DNA of 64,000 bases from Mesostigma viride (taxonomy: Eukaryota; Streptophyta; Mesostigmatophyceae; Mesostigmatales; Mesostigmataceae), in assembly GCA_009746045.1 (NCBI GenBank), contig RPFO01000253.1:1332888-1396887 (forward strand). Reading direction: 5' to 3'. The notes below the pieces were generated by a model. The model did not search any database. It worked only from the letters and a program-made list of their open reading frames with translations, and had not been told where the DNA came from. Shown here in pieces: positions 20,062 through 31,104 of the stretch. Position numbers and translations under genes: made by a program. Each line of letters starts with the position of its first letter. Within the stretch, counting starts at the first letter, position 1.

Positions 20062-20656
20062 CCAGCTAGTCCAAGAGATGAGCTCGCCTACTTTGTTTGA
20101 GGCTTGGAAGCTCGCCTTCTCCAAGGCATTGGAGGAGTGGTTGCAGTTTGAGTGTGCTGCACCAACAGACAGACGTCCCCCAGCATCAAGGAAGCTTGCT
20201 TTGAGATTTGTGCTGAAGAGGAAGGTTGTGGATGAGGTATCAGTGCCCCATGTCAGGCCTGTCCTGAATGAGTATCACGGCACGGGGAGTCTGCCAGGAG
20301 AGGAGCTGTACACGCCAGGGATGTTACACGACACATGGAGAATTTTGCTATGTCTCTACGTGGGGTTGCTGAACAGGGGAGCAGCTATGTCATCAGTGCT
20401 GCTGGACTTCAAGAGGGCATTTTTAAAATCTGATCCAGAAGTGGCCAGGAGGGTGTGGAAGCAGGATGAGCCTTACTGTGTTGAGGTGCCTGCTATCTGG
20501 AAGCTGGAGCTGCATCAACATTTCCTGGTTATTCTGAAGGGCCTGGAAGGACTCAGGTCGAGCCCAATCATCTGGAGACTCACGCTGCAGGAAGCTCTGA
20601 TCAGTGAGTGTGGCTTGAGAGTGTCTTCAGTTGATCCCTGTTTGTTGAAAGGTTGA
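19994..20656 (+). pseudogene. pol fragment: N-terminal part of Ty1/copia-like reverse transcriptase
   Basis: After a frame change near 20040 the sequence encodes an RT start: TWRILLCLYVGLLNRGA, SSVLLDFKRAFLKSD (first catalytic Asp, as in VLDFSKAFLN of the intact pol) and SVDPCLLKG. It stops at 20656, before the AxDD catalytic box. It belongs with the gag and protease fragments just upstream, one diverged element broken by deletions and frameshifts. Confidence 0.75.
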
Positions 20657-20935
20657 CCTTGACAGAATGTTGAAAGGTTGACAAAACCTTGACAATCTTT
20701 GAAATATCAACATATCAACACGGAAAAAAATGTCAATACACTGACAAACCAAGGTGATGTGTCAAGAAATGTCAAGACGTTAACAAACGAAGGCCGAAAA
20801 AATTGTTAACATGACAAAATGTCCACAAATGTTAACATGACAACCAAAGGCGTAGCAAACTAACAAATCAACACCACGCACAGGTAAACTTATTTCATTA
20901 AAATCAACAAGTTCAAAAGACCACCTAAACCAAGT
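20657..20935. other. AT-rich sequence with many TTGACA/GTTAACATGACA motifs
   Basis: Short motifs TTGACA, TGTCAA and TGTTAACATGACA recur on both strands. No gene is visible. It begins exactly where the RT fragment ends. Confidence 0.4.

Positions 20936-20964
<29 letters not shown>
20936..20964. repeat. ATC microsatellite
   Basis: Pure CATCATCAT trinucleotide tract of about 29 bp. Confidence 0.9.
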
Positions 20965-20967
<3 letters not shown>

Positions 20968-21533
20968 TCAACATGGCTGCTACCTTGCTGCCTGAATTGC
21001 GGTTTTCTGCATTACATTAGCATGACAAACTGTACTGACAAAACACATGAAGGAGAAGTGCACTCAATCACAGTCCGAGGGTGGCGGGCAAGATGCACAG
21101 CCACAAGCATCTTACAAATGCAGTATAACATCCGCGTAGGGCTGTCCCAGCGATCATTGCTGAAATTAATGGACGACTTTCTAGAAATTTACCGCAGGAG
21201 ACTGTCCAGTGCTACAGCGATGTGATGAGGGCTCAGAGCCTACAAAATCTGTGTCCGCAGGTGCCCTCCCCGCCATGCTGGGCTGGCCGATGTGTGCGCC
21301 ATGGTTGTGTTAGGTAGATTGCCTGCATGCAAGGGAAACATGCGTTATCCAGCAAAGCAGCAAAGGGAACACACAACGATCTTAAGTGAGATGAATACCC
21401 GACGCCTTGACGCGCCAACAACGTTGCATTACCTAAATCAGTTGTGTGTAATGAGACGGCGTGAGAGCACAGCAGTCGCGTGGCTGTTTGTGAGTGATGG
21501 CTTGATTTTTGGACCGAGAAAGTGAGATAGTGG

Positions 21534-21637
<104 letters not shown>

Positions 21638-21846
21638 TGGTATTCTCACCTAAACTGTCCCTATGTACCTCACAAGATGTAGGGAACTGCGAAACCACAG
21701 GAATACCTAGAGAAGAGCGCTTCCTGGCTCACGAAAAACTCGCCGATTGAGTGCTTGACGTTCACGTTTGATAATGCTGAACTGCGTTATCAAATCATCT
21801 GCGTTATCAAATCATCATCTGGCAGAGTCACGTCACTTGGTTGGTG

Positions 21847-21879
21847 CCGGGCCCGCTACAAAAAACGTAGCGGGCCCGG
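21847..21879. repeat. Perfect 13-bp inverted repeat with 7-nt loop
   Basis: CCGGGCCCGCTAC pairs with GTAGCGGGCCCGG across AAAAAAC. It is a very stable GC-rich hairpin in otherwise ordinary sequence. It is not followed by a T tract on the plus strand, and its role is unknown. 21880-22890 downstream is GC-rich with several open frames on both strands, none with a recognisable product. Confidence 0.85.
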
Positions 21880-22899
21880 TGATGTCGCTATTACACCACC
21901 CGACTTTACATCGAGTCACTGTGAATGATATATATATATGGCTGCCTACAGCACCGCGCATGGTGTCCAAGTAAAATTATGGCGCTGCCAAGGCTGCGTA
22001 CCTGCCGTTATCGCCTTGGTCTTTGTCACGGTGGCGTTCTCCAATTCACGTGCAACGTCCACTTCCTGTGCCAGCTCTGGCGCGGCGCGTGCCCTTCGGG
22101 CTGAATTTCAAATTTCCGCGTGCAGTCCGTTGGAGAGGGGCGCTGCGTCCGGAGTCCGGACTTAGGGAATTCGGAGGCTGCTGGTCGCACAAAAGATCGT
22201 TGTTGGCTGTTGAGTGATGTCCGACTGGCACGATGGAGAGGGCTCCATCACATTGGCGACCTCACCAGTGGCCCACATGTACCGACGAGACCTGCATCTC
22301 GAGCTTGTCGGCCCTCACGCTGCAGCTGTCGCCATGCGAGACGCCCTGAGACTCTCGGCATGATTTTTCCCGTGCAATATCACGCCCTCGATTCGCAGCA
22401 AGGCCCGTCTGCTCCAATATGGCCGACTGCGGGCTGTGCCGTAACAGGAAATGTCCGGGTGATGGCAGGCAGTGCCTACCCATCCCACCGCACGCACCGC
22501 GTCAAGCAATATTTCCACTTCCGCTGCTGCTGGGCACCGGGCTACTGCCTACATTTCTTCAATCGCTCCATCGCCTCCTCCATGGTGCCTCGCTCCCTGC
22601 GGCCCCTCCGCCACGCCGGATATCCATGGCAATCAAGCCTACCGGCTACCACCATACCGGCCACGAGCCCTTGCTGCACCAAACGAAGTGTGCGGCCCCG
22701 AATTAAGTGAAGTACACGGCAGGACTGGGAACCACCTGAAATTACATCGGGGTCTCCAGTGGACTTGGCGTCACATCTTGCTAACGTTGTCACTGTCGGC
22801 AGTTGTCAGTTGCTGTTGGTTGTTGCATGCTGAGGGTTGCAGATGTTCTAGGAACAGCTGGTCCAATGTTGCTATGCATGCAGTTACTCTTGCCATTAC

Positions 22900-24040
22900 G
22901 TGTGTCCGTGTGCCTCCAACCATCCCGCCACAATGCCAGCACCCTCCACCCCGCTAACTCCCACTCGCCCCACTCCCCTGCCTGTTCCATACCCGCCCCA
23001 CCCACAAATATACGTCACAGACATCCACATGCCGTTATCCATCCCCACCTGACTACGGACTACTCTCGCCCCCACGCTGAGGTCCCCCACAACACCGTAA
23101 CACCGCCCTCCTCCCCCAAACCATCCGATGACCCACCCGACCATCCACCTTGAGTCCCCCCAAACCAACCTATCTGACTACCACCCTTCCGTATTACATA
23201 CACCACCTTCCACACCAACATAACAAACCACCTACTAAACAAACCTACCGCCCCACAACGAGGTTCCCCTACACCACTGCACCCCGCCCACCCCGCCCCC
23301 CGCTGCCCCAACATACGATGACTCCACCCCACCATCCACGTGAAGCATAACCATCCACCCCGGCCTCCGGGGCAACCAATCAGCTGTCCACTCAACCATA
23401 ACTGACACTGCTGCACCGACCACCGGCAAGCCCGCCTACGTACCATACCCAAGCCACCCACGCAACCCAAGCATCCCCAACCCTCACACGAACCTGTGAC
23501 CTACGCACGAGCTACCTACAACTGCGACTCACAACTACTACATAATCAACCCATAACAATGTCCCCCATGACCCCCGCCAAAGGGGGGGGTCCCCCCAAT
23601 AGTCCAACACACACACACACACACACACACTCTACAATACCCAGGACCACGAGTACCCACCCAATTCACCTCCCACAACGGTATCACCCACGAGTCCAGT
23701 GCCCCACCCATGTCCACAGCGACACCCCGGAGACTTCACCACGCCCACCGACTGCACGCACGCACACCTAGCTGCACACTCCCACGCACCTACCCTCGCA
23801 CGCACGCATGCACGCAGCCATCAACCCACCCACCAAGGCACGCCTGCACAAACGCGCACATGCACAAGTGCACGCACACGCACACATAGCTGCACACTCT
23901 CACGCACCCACTCACGCACGCACGCCTGCACACAGCCATCAACCCACCCGCCAAGGCACGCCTGCACAAACGCACTCATGCACAACTGCACGCACTCGCC
24001 CACGCACGCACACCTAGCTGCACGCCTGCACGCAGTCACG
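22900..24040. repeat. G-poor, C-rich strand-asymmetric block with ~120-bp tandem repeat
   Basis: The plus strand is rich in C and A and nearly devoid of G for about 1 kb (motifs CCACC, CACGCA). It includes (CA)n near 23610-23630 and two-plus copies of a ~120-126-bp unit starting TAGCTGCACACTC at about 23770, 23890 and 24015. Open frames across it are low-complexity Pro/His/Thr and I do not call them genes. Confidence 0.75.
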
Positions 24041-24535
24041 CAATGCATGGCAGCATGCCCGCCTTCTATATCATTCTTGGAATATCATGTTGCATATGGC
24101 ATTATTATCATGTTTGTAAATTTAACTCCTTGCTTTCTGTATGCTTTCTTTCTTTGGGGATGACTTGATGCAGATCGTGGAGCATACAAGCTCGACGAGA
24201 AGACGTACACATCAATATTGAGTGAAACCACCGTTGCTGGGCTCTGGCATGCCAGCTGTTATATGGCCATGAGCCATCATCAGCTAGCAATCCAGAAATA
24301 GGATGAGAGCAGTTTTGAGTCGATGTTTTATATTTTGATGGTATTGAAATGATGAGTCACAGAATGCCACAATGAAACATAAGTTCATTACTATCAAACA
24401 GCGTGATGCCATGAATGCCACGCCTAATACCACAAGATGTGCTAATAACGTATTTAATTCATTAATGAATTGTTGGATTTATTGCATGATGGTGTTATGC
24501 TTGTTAGAATACACATTTAATTCTGGCAATGGCAT

Positions 24536-24866
24536 GCCTGAGAAAATGCCCTGAGATTTTAAGCGCCTGAGAAAATGCCCTGAGATTTTCAGCGCCTGAG
24601 AAAATGCCCTGAGATTTTCAGCCTGAAAAAAAAAATCTCAGTGTCCACGTAAAATCTCAGTTTCCACTTAGCCCTGAGATTTCCTGAGATTTCCTGAGAA
24701 AAAGCCAATTTTCTCAGGCCAATCTCAGGAAATCTCAGGTCACTTTCTCAGGAAATCTCAGGAAATCTCAGGAAAATCTCAGGAAATCTCAGAAATCTCA
24801 GAAATCTCAGGAAATCTCAGGAAATCTCAGTTTTTTTCTCAGGAAATCTCAGGAAATCTCAGTTTT
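24536..24866. repeat. CTGAGATTTC array that inverts strand at its centre
   Basis: The left half consists of CCTGAGAAAATGCCCTGAGATTTT-type repeats. The right half consists of the reverse complement, AATCTCAGGAAATCTCAGG. At the centre CCTGAGAAAA pairs with TTTTCTCAGG over a short loop, so the whole block could fold as one long imperfect hairpin. Confidence 0.85.
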
Positions 24867-24957
24867 CTCAGTCGCGAGTTCCTAGTGACCTGACTAGGCG
24901 CCCAGGCCGGCGACTACCGGCCAGCGGATAGATGCCACTCGGGAGCACAACTATAGC

Positions 24958-25404
24958 ATGCAAGTTTCTAAGGTCAGAGGCAGGTCAGCTGGCTGGTTTG
25001 TGCTTCAGCAACATAGGCCTAGTCTTGTGGCCTGTACAGTCGTCTTCAAAGAAGGGTTGCTGCGGGTTCAGATGTCTCTGAGTGCAGAGCCATTTGTGAT
25101 CGGGATTCAGTCCACTTTGTACATCAAGGAGCTGTTGCTAGCTATGGCTTCAGTGACTCCTCATCCTCTTCAGCTGGAGACCTTGATCCTTTCAGATAAC
25201 ACGGGCATGGTCCATTTTGTGCAAAAGCAGTTGGCCAGGAGCAGAGATCTTGATTATCTCCTGTTGAAGGAGTTGGCAGGTCTGGTAGATATCCAACATC
25301 TGCCAGGTTCTGAGAATCCTTCAGATGCCTTGACCAAGTTGTCTCACACGTCGGCTGAGCAATATAAGCTAAGTCTTTATAAGGTGATGAGCTCCTCTGT
25401 GTGA
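24958..25404 (+). pseudogene. pol fragment: RNase H C-terminal part
   Basis: SKVRGRSAGWFVLQQHRPSL, then LETLILSDNTGMVHFVQKQL and GSENPSDALTKLSHTSAEQY align by eye with residues 1036-1176 of the intact pol. The SDN and SDALTK positions correspond to D1116 and D1159. It ends in TGA at 25402-25404. The RT catalytic box and connection domain are missing between this and the RT fragment ending at 20656, so the two may or may not come from one element. 25405-25570 has no gene. Confidence 0.8.
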
Positions 25405-25572
25405 GTTGAGCAATTCCAGTTTGAGCTTTGAGTTTGGTGATGTTACGACCCGGTTCTTCTCCTCCAACTCGACCCCAGGATCTGACCTGTCCTAGACTAA
25501 CTAACCCGGTAGAAGAAGAAACCCTGTTCTGCATTCCACTCCAGCAGCCTCACCGGTAGCTGCAATGTCACA

Positions 25573-26121
25573 GTGCCAATGGGCACGGAGGTCAAGGTGC
25601 TCGGGAGCACCTGGGACTGCCGCCCGTTCCTCCTCATCCTAAAAAGCCTCAAGCTGCTGCGATGGTGCAGCTCACGCGACTGGTGCGCCAAGGTGGGGGA
25701 GGAGGTGCCTGAGAAGGTCGGTCAGTCAATGAAGCCGCATCATGTGGCATTTTTCAGGGTGGAGGGCAGCGATGAAGAGTGGTTTGTCTATCGTACCACG
25801 GAGGCAACGGTGACGCTGTGGCTGCCAGAAGGTATGCGAAAGGAGAACGCGCCACGCAGCGGCAAGGTCAAGGTCGCCCCATACAAACATGATCCTAAGG
25901 GGAGGCCTCTGTACGGGGTGCGTGCTGTCGACCCTGACCTGCTGGCCAAGCATGGCCTGCCCGATGCTCCTCCTCCCGCTCCCATCGACATGCAGTTCAT
26001 CACCAACAAGCTCATGAAGGGCATCAAGAAGAAGGTTCTCGACCTACCCAGCGGCCAAGGGCGAATCTTTTTTAAACCTGACATGCCCGGCTGCGAGGAC
26101 ATGCAGATACGCAACGAGTAG
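25573..26121 (+). CDS. Unrecognised ORF, 182 codons
   Basis: The ORF begins ATGCCAATGG? in the frame read here and ends TAG. It encodes a globular-looking protein: KPHHVAFFRVEGSDEEWFVY, TVTLWLPEGMRKENAP, KVKVAPYKHDPKGRPLYGV, PIDMQFITNKLMKGIKKKV and GQGRIFFKPDMPG. I recognise no family. The same style of sequence continues past the stop (FFAPVPRSVDDVPED) and, after frame changes, to about 27.0 kb. It could be the N-terminal part of a longer broken gene or transposon protein. Confidence 0.4.
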   Translation: MPMGTEVKVLGSTWDCRPFLLILKSLKLLRWCSSRDWCAKVGEEVPEKVGQSMKPHHVAFFRVEGSDEEWFVYRTTEATVTLWLPEGMRKENAPRSGKVKVAPYKHDPKGRPLYGVRAVDPDLLAKHGLPDAPPPAPIDMQFITNKLMKGIKKKVLDLPSGQGRIFFKPDMPGCEDMQIRNE

Positions 26122-26125
26122 TTCT

Positions 26126-27004
26126 TTGCACCGGTCCCGCGCTCCGTGGATGACGTGCCGGAAGACTCAGTGGTGCCCACTGCCATGGCGGTATGCCATT
26201 GAAATGGCGGCAGCCGCTGACCGTGCCGCCCCTGCAGGGCCGCAGCCTGCCGTGGCACTGGACAACATGGCGCTCGTCAACGAGGCTGCACTGCGAGTGG
26301 TGCCACACGTGGACCCTGTCTGCCATGAAGGCCGCACGCTTGATGAGTGGCGGCAGGAAGATGCCGCCTATGCAGCCAAGGTGGCGCATGACCGGCGTAT
26401 GGAGGGGCTGAAGGAGGGCTCGGTCGTGCTATATACTGGCACCCCGCGTGCCAAATGCTCTGCAACACCGACGTCCCCTGGCCCCCCGTATTGGTGGGGG
26501 TGGTGAAGAAGGTAGAGCAGCCTGCCGATGAGGGGGGCAGCGAGCCTCACCTGCATTGTCCTCTCTGTATACCGTGCCAGGAGCATGACCGATGGTTGGC
26601 ATCAGTGGGACCCGAACAGCTCCACATGGCCTCTACCAAGCAAGTCGTCCGCAAACTCCCACACAGTCACCATCGCAGCATCCGGGGTCATCCTCACCTA
26701 TTGGATCCCGGCGAAGAAGCCCACCTCGCGCCACTTGGTGTCTTTGGATGCCAAGAAAAAGCTGTCTGCTGCGTGCCTGACCGCGCTCAAGCAGGTGCCA
26801 AGGGACTCAGGTCACCCGACGATTGACTGGCAGCTAGCTTCAACTCCCAAGGGTGTGGTGCGCATGGCTGTACGTTGCTGGCAAACGATCTTGGAGCAGG
26901 TGATGGCCGGGTGGCAAGCTCTGCCTTGTAGGACAACTTGTGTGCAGCTCTATGAGATTGCGCGCGAGTCCGTTGGCGGCCGCATGTGCAGTGAACCGTC
27001 CTAG
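26126..27004 (+). pseudogene. Frame-broken continuation of an unrecognised coding region
   Basis: Three overlapping frames each hold protein-like stretches: ALRVVPHVDPVCHEGRTLDE up to VVLYTGTP; WPPVLVGVVKKVEQPADEGG near 26475; and QWDPNSSTWPLPSKSSANSH with ILTYWIPAKKPTSRHLVSLD near 26600-26760. A VVKKVE strand followed by a W-x-P segment suggests a beta-barrel (chromo- or Tudor-like) end found in some transposon proteins, but this is a guess. Several indels separate the pieces. Confidence 0.3.
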
Positions 27005-27199
27005 AAGATTCCATCATTGGGCAAGTGGCAGCTGTGGACACGGAAGTTACATGGCAAGGTGGCTAAGTTTTGGGGTGCTCAATGGGAAGAGCAGGCGACC
27101 GGTGACGTGTGTGGACCTCCCAGGCTTGGGGAAGAAAATCTGTGGATGCCCCGGTGTATCCGTCCCTCCTCTGCAAGCGTCTGAGATCGCCGTTGCCGA

Positions 27200-27645
27200 G
27201 TCCCGCTTGCGTGCCGAGGTGCACGCTGCGCAGACCAGCGCAAGTGAGCGCAAGTGAGCGCAGCTCGCCTGAGGCAGCGCGCGCGGCACGGCCGACACAA
27301 CTACGCGCAAGCCGCCTGTGCCTGCGGCAACCGGCACAGCCACGCGCAACCCACGTGCGGTGGCGACCAACTTGTGCGCAGCAGTGCGCGCCCTGAATGA
27401 CAATTAAGGCTGCAAGTGACTTGCGTGCGCCCGCGCGTGCGGCCACCGGCTCGGCTGCACCTGCCAACTCGCCTGCGCCTGCACTCACGACCACCGGCGC
27501 GGCTGCACCTAGCAAGTCGCCTACGCCCGCGCGCGCGGCCGCTGGCGCGGCTGCACCTATAGCAAGTCGCCTACGTCCGCGCGCGCGGCCACTGGTGGCG
27601 CAGCCAGTGAGAGGAACGTTGATAAAGGGTAAACCTATTTTCTAA
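27200..27645. repeat. GC-rich Ala/Pro-coding minisatellite
   Basis: Imperfect repeats of about 60 bp with GCGCGCGGCC, CGGCTGCACCT and CAAGTCGCCTACG motifs. The plus frame from 27397 reads as Ala/Pro/Thr repeats and is low complexity, so I do not call it a gene. It adjoins the LTR tail at 27590. Confidence 0.6.
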
Positions 27646-27723
27646 TGAACCAAGCAATTCATTGCTCACAGCTCTCAGTGCTCTCAAGCATTATAATACG
27701 TCGTTCATTCCCATTTCCTAACT
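27590..27723 (+). repeat. LTR 3' tail related to 30584-30717
   Basis: CACTGGTGGCGCAGCCAGTG is followed by TTGATAAAGGGTAAACCTAT, CAAGCAATTCATTGC, a TTATAATAC box and the end TTCCTAACT. It aligns closely with the last 134 bp of the LTR ending at 30717. Its 5' part seems replaced by the GC-rich minisatellite. 27730-29160 beyond it holds no gene I can support. Confidence 0.6.
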
Positions 27724-29182
27724 ATAGCGATGGAGCCCCGGAGGCTATGGAAACATGAAGTCGCGGTTGCTACCATTGTTGCTACCAATGATTGCTATGT
27801 GTGCACCATGGCTGCCAACATTGCTGCTTCCTTTGCTGCTTCTCCGCTGATATGCCGTGCTTTTGATTCACTCTCTGCCATGCATGCCAGTATGTATAGT
27901 GCTGCCACCATCGTCATGATGTAACTTGTCAACACCAATGCATGTTCTGATTCTGATGTGATTAATTATATTCCTGGAGTGCATGAGTCTGTTGAGGTTG
28001 TTTGTCGCTGCTGCGGCTGCTATGACCATTACTAGACCATTACTAGACCATTACTAGTGTGCTCATGTGAGTTTTTTGCCATGTCCATTTGCGCAGTCAT
28101 GGAGCATTTCAAGGTTTGCCCGAGATTTACGAGACCCTAGTGTCAGTCATTTTCCGCGAAGCCGCGATATAATCCCTGACAGAAACTGGAAAAAACCACA
28201 TGGACCATATGCAGAATCCTCCTTGATAATGTCTCATGTAGTAGATACATTCCAGCCTTTGCAATTAAAATCACGTCACTAAATATTTAAGTATGCAAAA
28301 TTACAAGCTGTGAGTACGTGCAATTGTCTCTACTCATAATAAGATACCATGGATTCCATCATGAATGCCCATTTGGTTACAGCATATAAGGCAACTTGTC
28401 AAATTATATAACACAATTATTGACTTGAAACTCCTCGACCAATGCAAAAATTTGCCCAAAACTTCTATCAGACTATTTTGGGAAGTCCACAGCATCCAAA
28501 AAAAACGTTTTTCAAATTTTCATTTAGGACAGACCTGCAGCCTCCCAAATCTGTCCTAACCCAAACAAACCACCCGGAGTTTGCACAATGCTTAGTCATG
28601 GAGCATGATGTTGGTTGGTTGGGAGTTTGCCCTCAGTTTGAGGTTTGTCTCAACCAGAGGGATTTTATATGGCAGGGTTCGATTCCCTCGGGCTGCTTAG
28701 GCGGATTTTCCGGGATTGGCTGACCCATCGATCAACCTTGCTGGTGAGGTGGCGACAGGTCCCCCTAGTTTTGTCCCAGACAGAGGACGGGAGTTTGTCG
28801 TGTGCTTGATATATTCTGTGATGTGCTATTTCTCAGTCCATGGTGGGCGCCAGTTCTGATAACTATCAATGTCTACCTGATAAGGTCTTGTGGGTAACTT
28901 GTGGGGTTCCAATCAGGAGCCATTATGGTGATGATGCAATTTTGGTCATTATTCTGCATGGTTATCCACAAGCTGCTACTCCAATTAACACTTGGCTTTC
29001 TACTTTCAGTGGATAGGGAATTCATTGTAATTCGTCATGGCTGAGCTGTGTTGTAATTTGGTGCTTGATTAATCCCGAGCAGAGACTACAGAGAGCTGGG
29101 AGGGATGTCAAGTGCTTTGCATGTTGTTTCTATTATATATGTGTTGCCAAGCCTAACAGGTCTAAAAGAAAGAAAGGGCTGG

Positions 29183-29866
29183 AGTTAATATGGCTGTTAC
29201 GTCCAAGCTCTAAGAGAGAAGAAAGGGCTAGAGTTAAGATTGCCTGGCAAGCAATGTTATTCTACTAAGCTACTTGGCTTGTAGAGATTCTACTTCTGGT
29301 TACTACAATCCAGAAACGGGTTCATTCTGATGAGTATTGCTCGAGATATGAGCAAGATACTGTTCTGCTACATTCTACTTGGATTCGGTGATTCCACGGT
29401 GGTTCTTCAAGTGACGCGTGGCATGCATACGACGTCTTGTCACGTTGTACGATAGGACATTTAGTCTCCGACACTGCGGTCTATTCAATCCTATTGATTA
29501 GACGTAACAAATAGTGACAGGACTTGTGTGACAGGGCATTGATGTGACTATTTATGCCGGATAACGAGCCGAGATCTGCTGGTCCACAGTGAAGGACAGC
29601 AGTATTGTGAGATGATCTGTCCTATCAGTCATCTGGAGGCAACAGCGTCACAATTAGTAGATAACGAGCAGGGCGCTGCCACTTGGTAGCACCACTTTCC
29701 CTGCACCTGTGTCCTCGCACCTTCGGCAACGGTTCTCACGTTTCTCGTGCATTCTGTGCTGGTATCCATAACCAGCAACGTAAACCTATTGATTAATATT
29801 ACTACTTCCTCTGTAGATATTAATCAGTGCCGGCTGAACCAAAGTTCAGCCACAGTTTCTTTAACT
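29183..29866 (+). repeat. LTR of the AGTT...AACT type (solo or 3' LTR)
   Basis: The segment begins AGTTAATATGG and ends TTTCTTTAACT; AGTTAA and TTAACT are inverted copies. GCTGG precedes (29178-29182) and follows (29867-29871), as a 5-bp duplication would. The sequence before it, AAAGAAAGAAAGGGCTGG, nearly matches the polypurine tract of the complete element (61784-61801), so this could instead be a 3' LTR with a chance match after it. A second purine tract plus AGTTAAG lies inside at about 29220-29237. Confidence 0.6.
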
Positions 29867-29983
29867 GCTGGGCGCGTTGTAAAAATTCAACACTTTTGCT
29901 GTGGGGTGTGGGTGCTGAACAGTTTCATTTGTATCTTCATTTTCAGCTTGAGGGCACAAGCCTTATGCTATCTGTCATACCCT

Positions 29984-30140
29984 AGATGGCCAAGACAGCC
30001 AGCTGTATACACTTCATTTAATGTGTAATCCAATACCTGGCCAAGACAGCCAGCTCTATACACTTCATTTACTGTGTAATCCAATAGTAACCTGGCCAAG
30101 ACAGCCAGCCGTATCCAACTTGGCCAAGACATCCATGTTT
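29984..30140. repeat. ~51-bp tandem repeat
   Basis: Three units sharing TGGCCAAGACAGCCAGC, TATACACTTCATTTA and TGTGTAATCCAATA lie between the two LTR-like segments. Confidence 0.8.
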
Positions 30141-30229
30141 ATTTTGGGGGCCCTAATCAACTTAAAAACAATAACAATAATGTTTGGGGTTCAGACCTGC
30201 ATAACAAATAAAGAATGAAATAAAACTGG

Positions 30230-30717
30230 AGTTAGTCTCCATGCTTTGCTGCTAATTCTCCTTCACATAGTGAATATGTACAACGCATGAATAAGCCTTG
30301 TAAACCTACGTTGGTATGTGAATATAAATACCACATGGGCTAATCAGATAGGACTGCTAGTCGAGTCACATATGTTTCCGCATAGATAGGTACGTTGGTA
30401 CTTTGGGTACGTGACAAATGTCAGTACCCAGTATACGTAGTGTCCTGCCATTGGACGGTACTATAGTATCCTAGATATGGAACGTACTGCAGAGTGGAGT
30501 GATCCGTGATCACACGATGCTGTGACTAGACTGCCGGTGCCTGTCATCGTGCGCGGCCTCTGCCCAACGGTCTGCACCCAACGGTCACTGGCGGCGCAGC
30601 CAGTGATAGGCACGTGTTGATAAAGGGTAAACCTATTTTCTGATGAGCAAGCAATTCATTGCCAACCATATCCATTTTTCAAGCATTATACTACATCACT
30701 CGTTATCATTCCTAACT
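30230..30717 (+). repeat. LTR, 488 bp, ends AGTTAG...CTAACT
   Basis: A purine-rich tract (AAATAAAGAATGAAATAAAA, then CTGG) precedes AGTTAGTCTCC, and the end is CATTCCTAACT. The terminal hexamers are perfect inverted copies. The flanks ACTGG and GGCAG do not match, so this is more likely a 3' LTR than a solo LTR. A hairpin CACTGGC...GCCAGTG lies at about 30584-30604. 30718-31090 downstream has a short unrecognised open frame only. Confidence 0.6.
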
Positions 30718-31104
30718 GGCAGGTCGCTGTAAGTGGTGCATATGTCCCCTCGTCGTGTGCGTTAGCGCTGCCGCTCCCCCCTGACCGTGTCCGCGGCGGT
30801 TGAGGGACGGATGGCTGGCCCGGTGCCTCAGGTCCCTCGTTATCCGCGTCTACAACCAAGTTGCCAAATCCTCTATATCTGCCCTGGTGTCATCGATCAC
30901 CCTCATCGTCGGAGTTCCACAACGCCGTGGGTAGTAGGGAAGTACTGCCAAAGCACACCGCTCTACGCATGTCCCTGTGTCATTACAATTCGTTCAAGTG
31001 GCCCGCCGGAGCGGCTGTACAATTTTTCCCAGTGAGCGCGCTGCCAAGTGTACTTGTGGGCAAATTTTTAGGTGCCCCGTCACTTCGAGGTACTAAAAAT
31101 TAGG

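Noticed and set aside
22120-22710. 196-codon plus-strand ORF
   Set aside because: Several overlapping frames on both strands are equally open in this GC-rich stretch, and the product has no folded-protein character.
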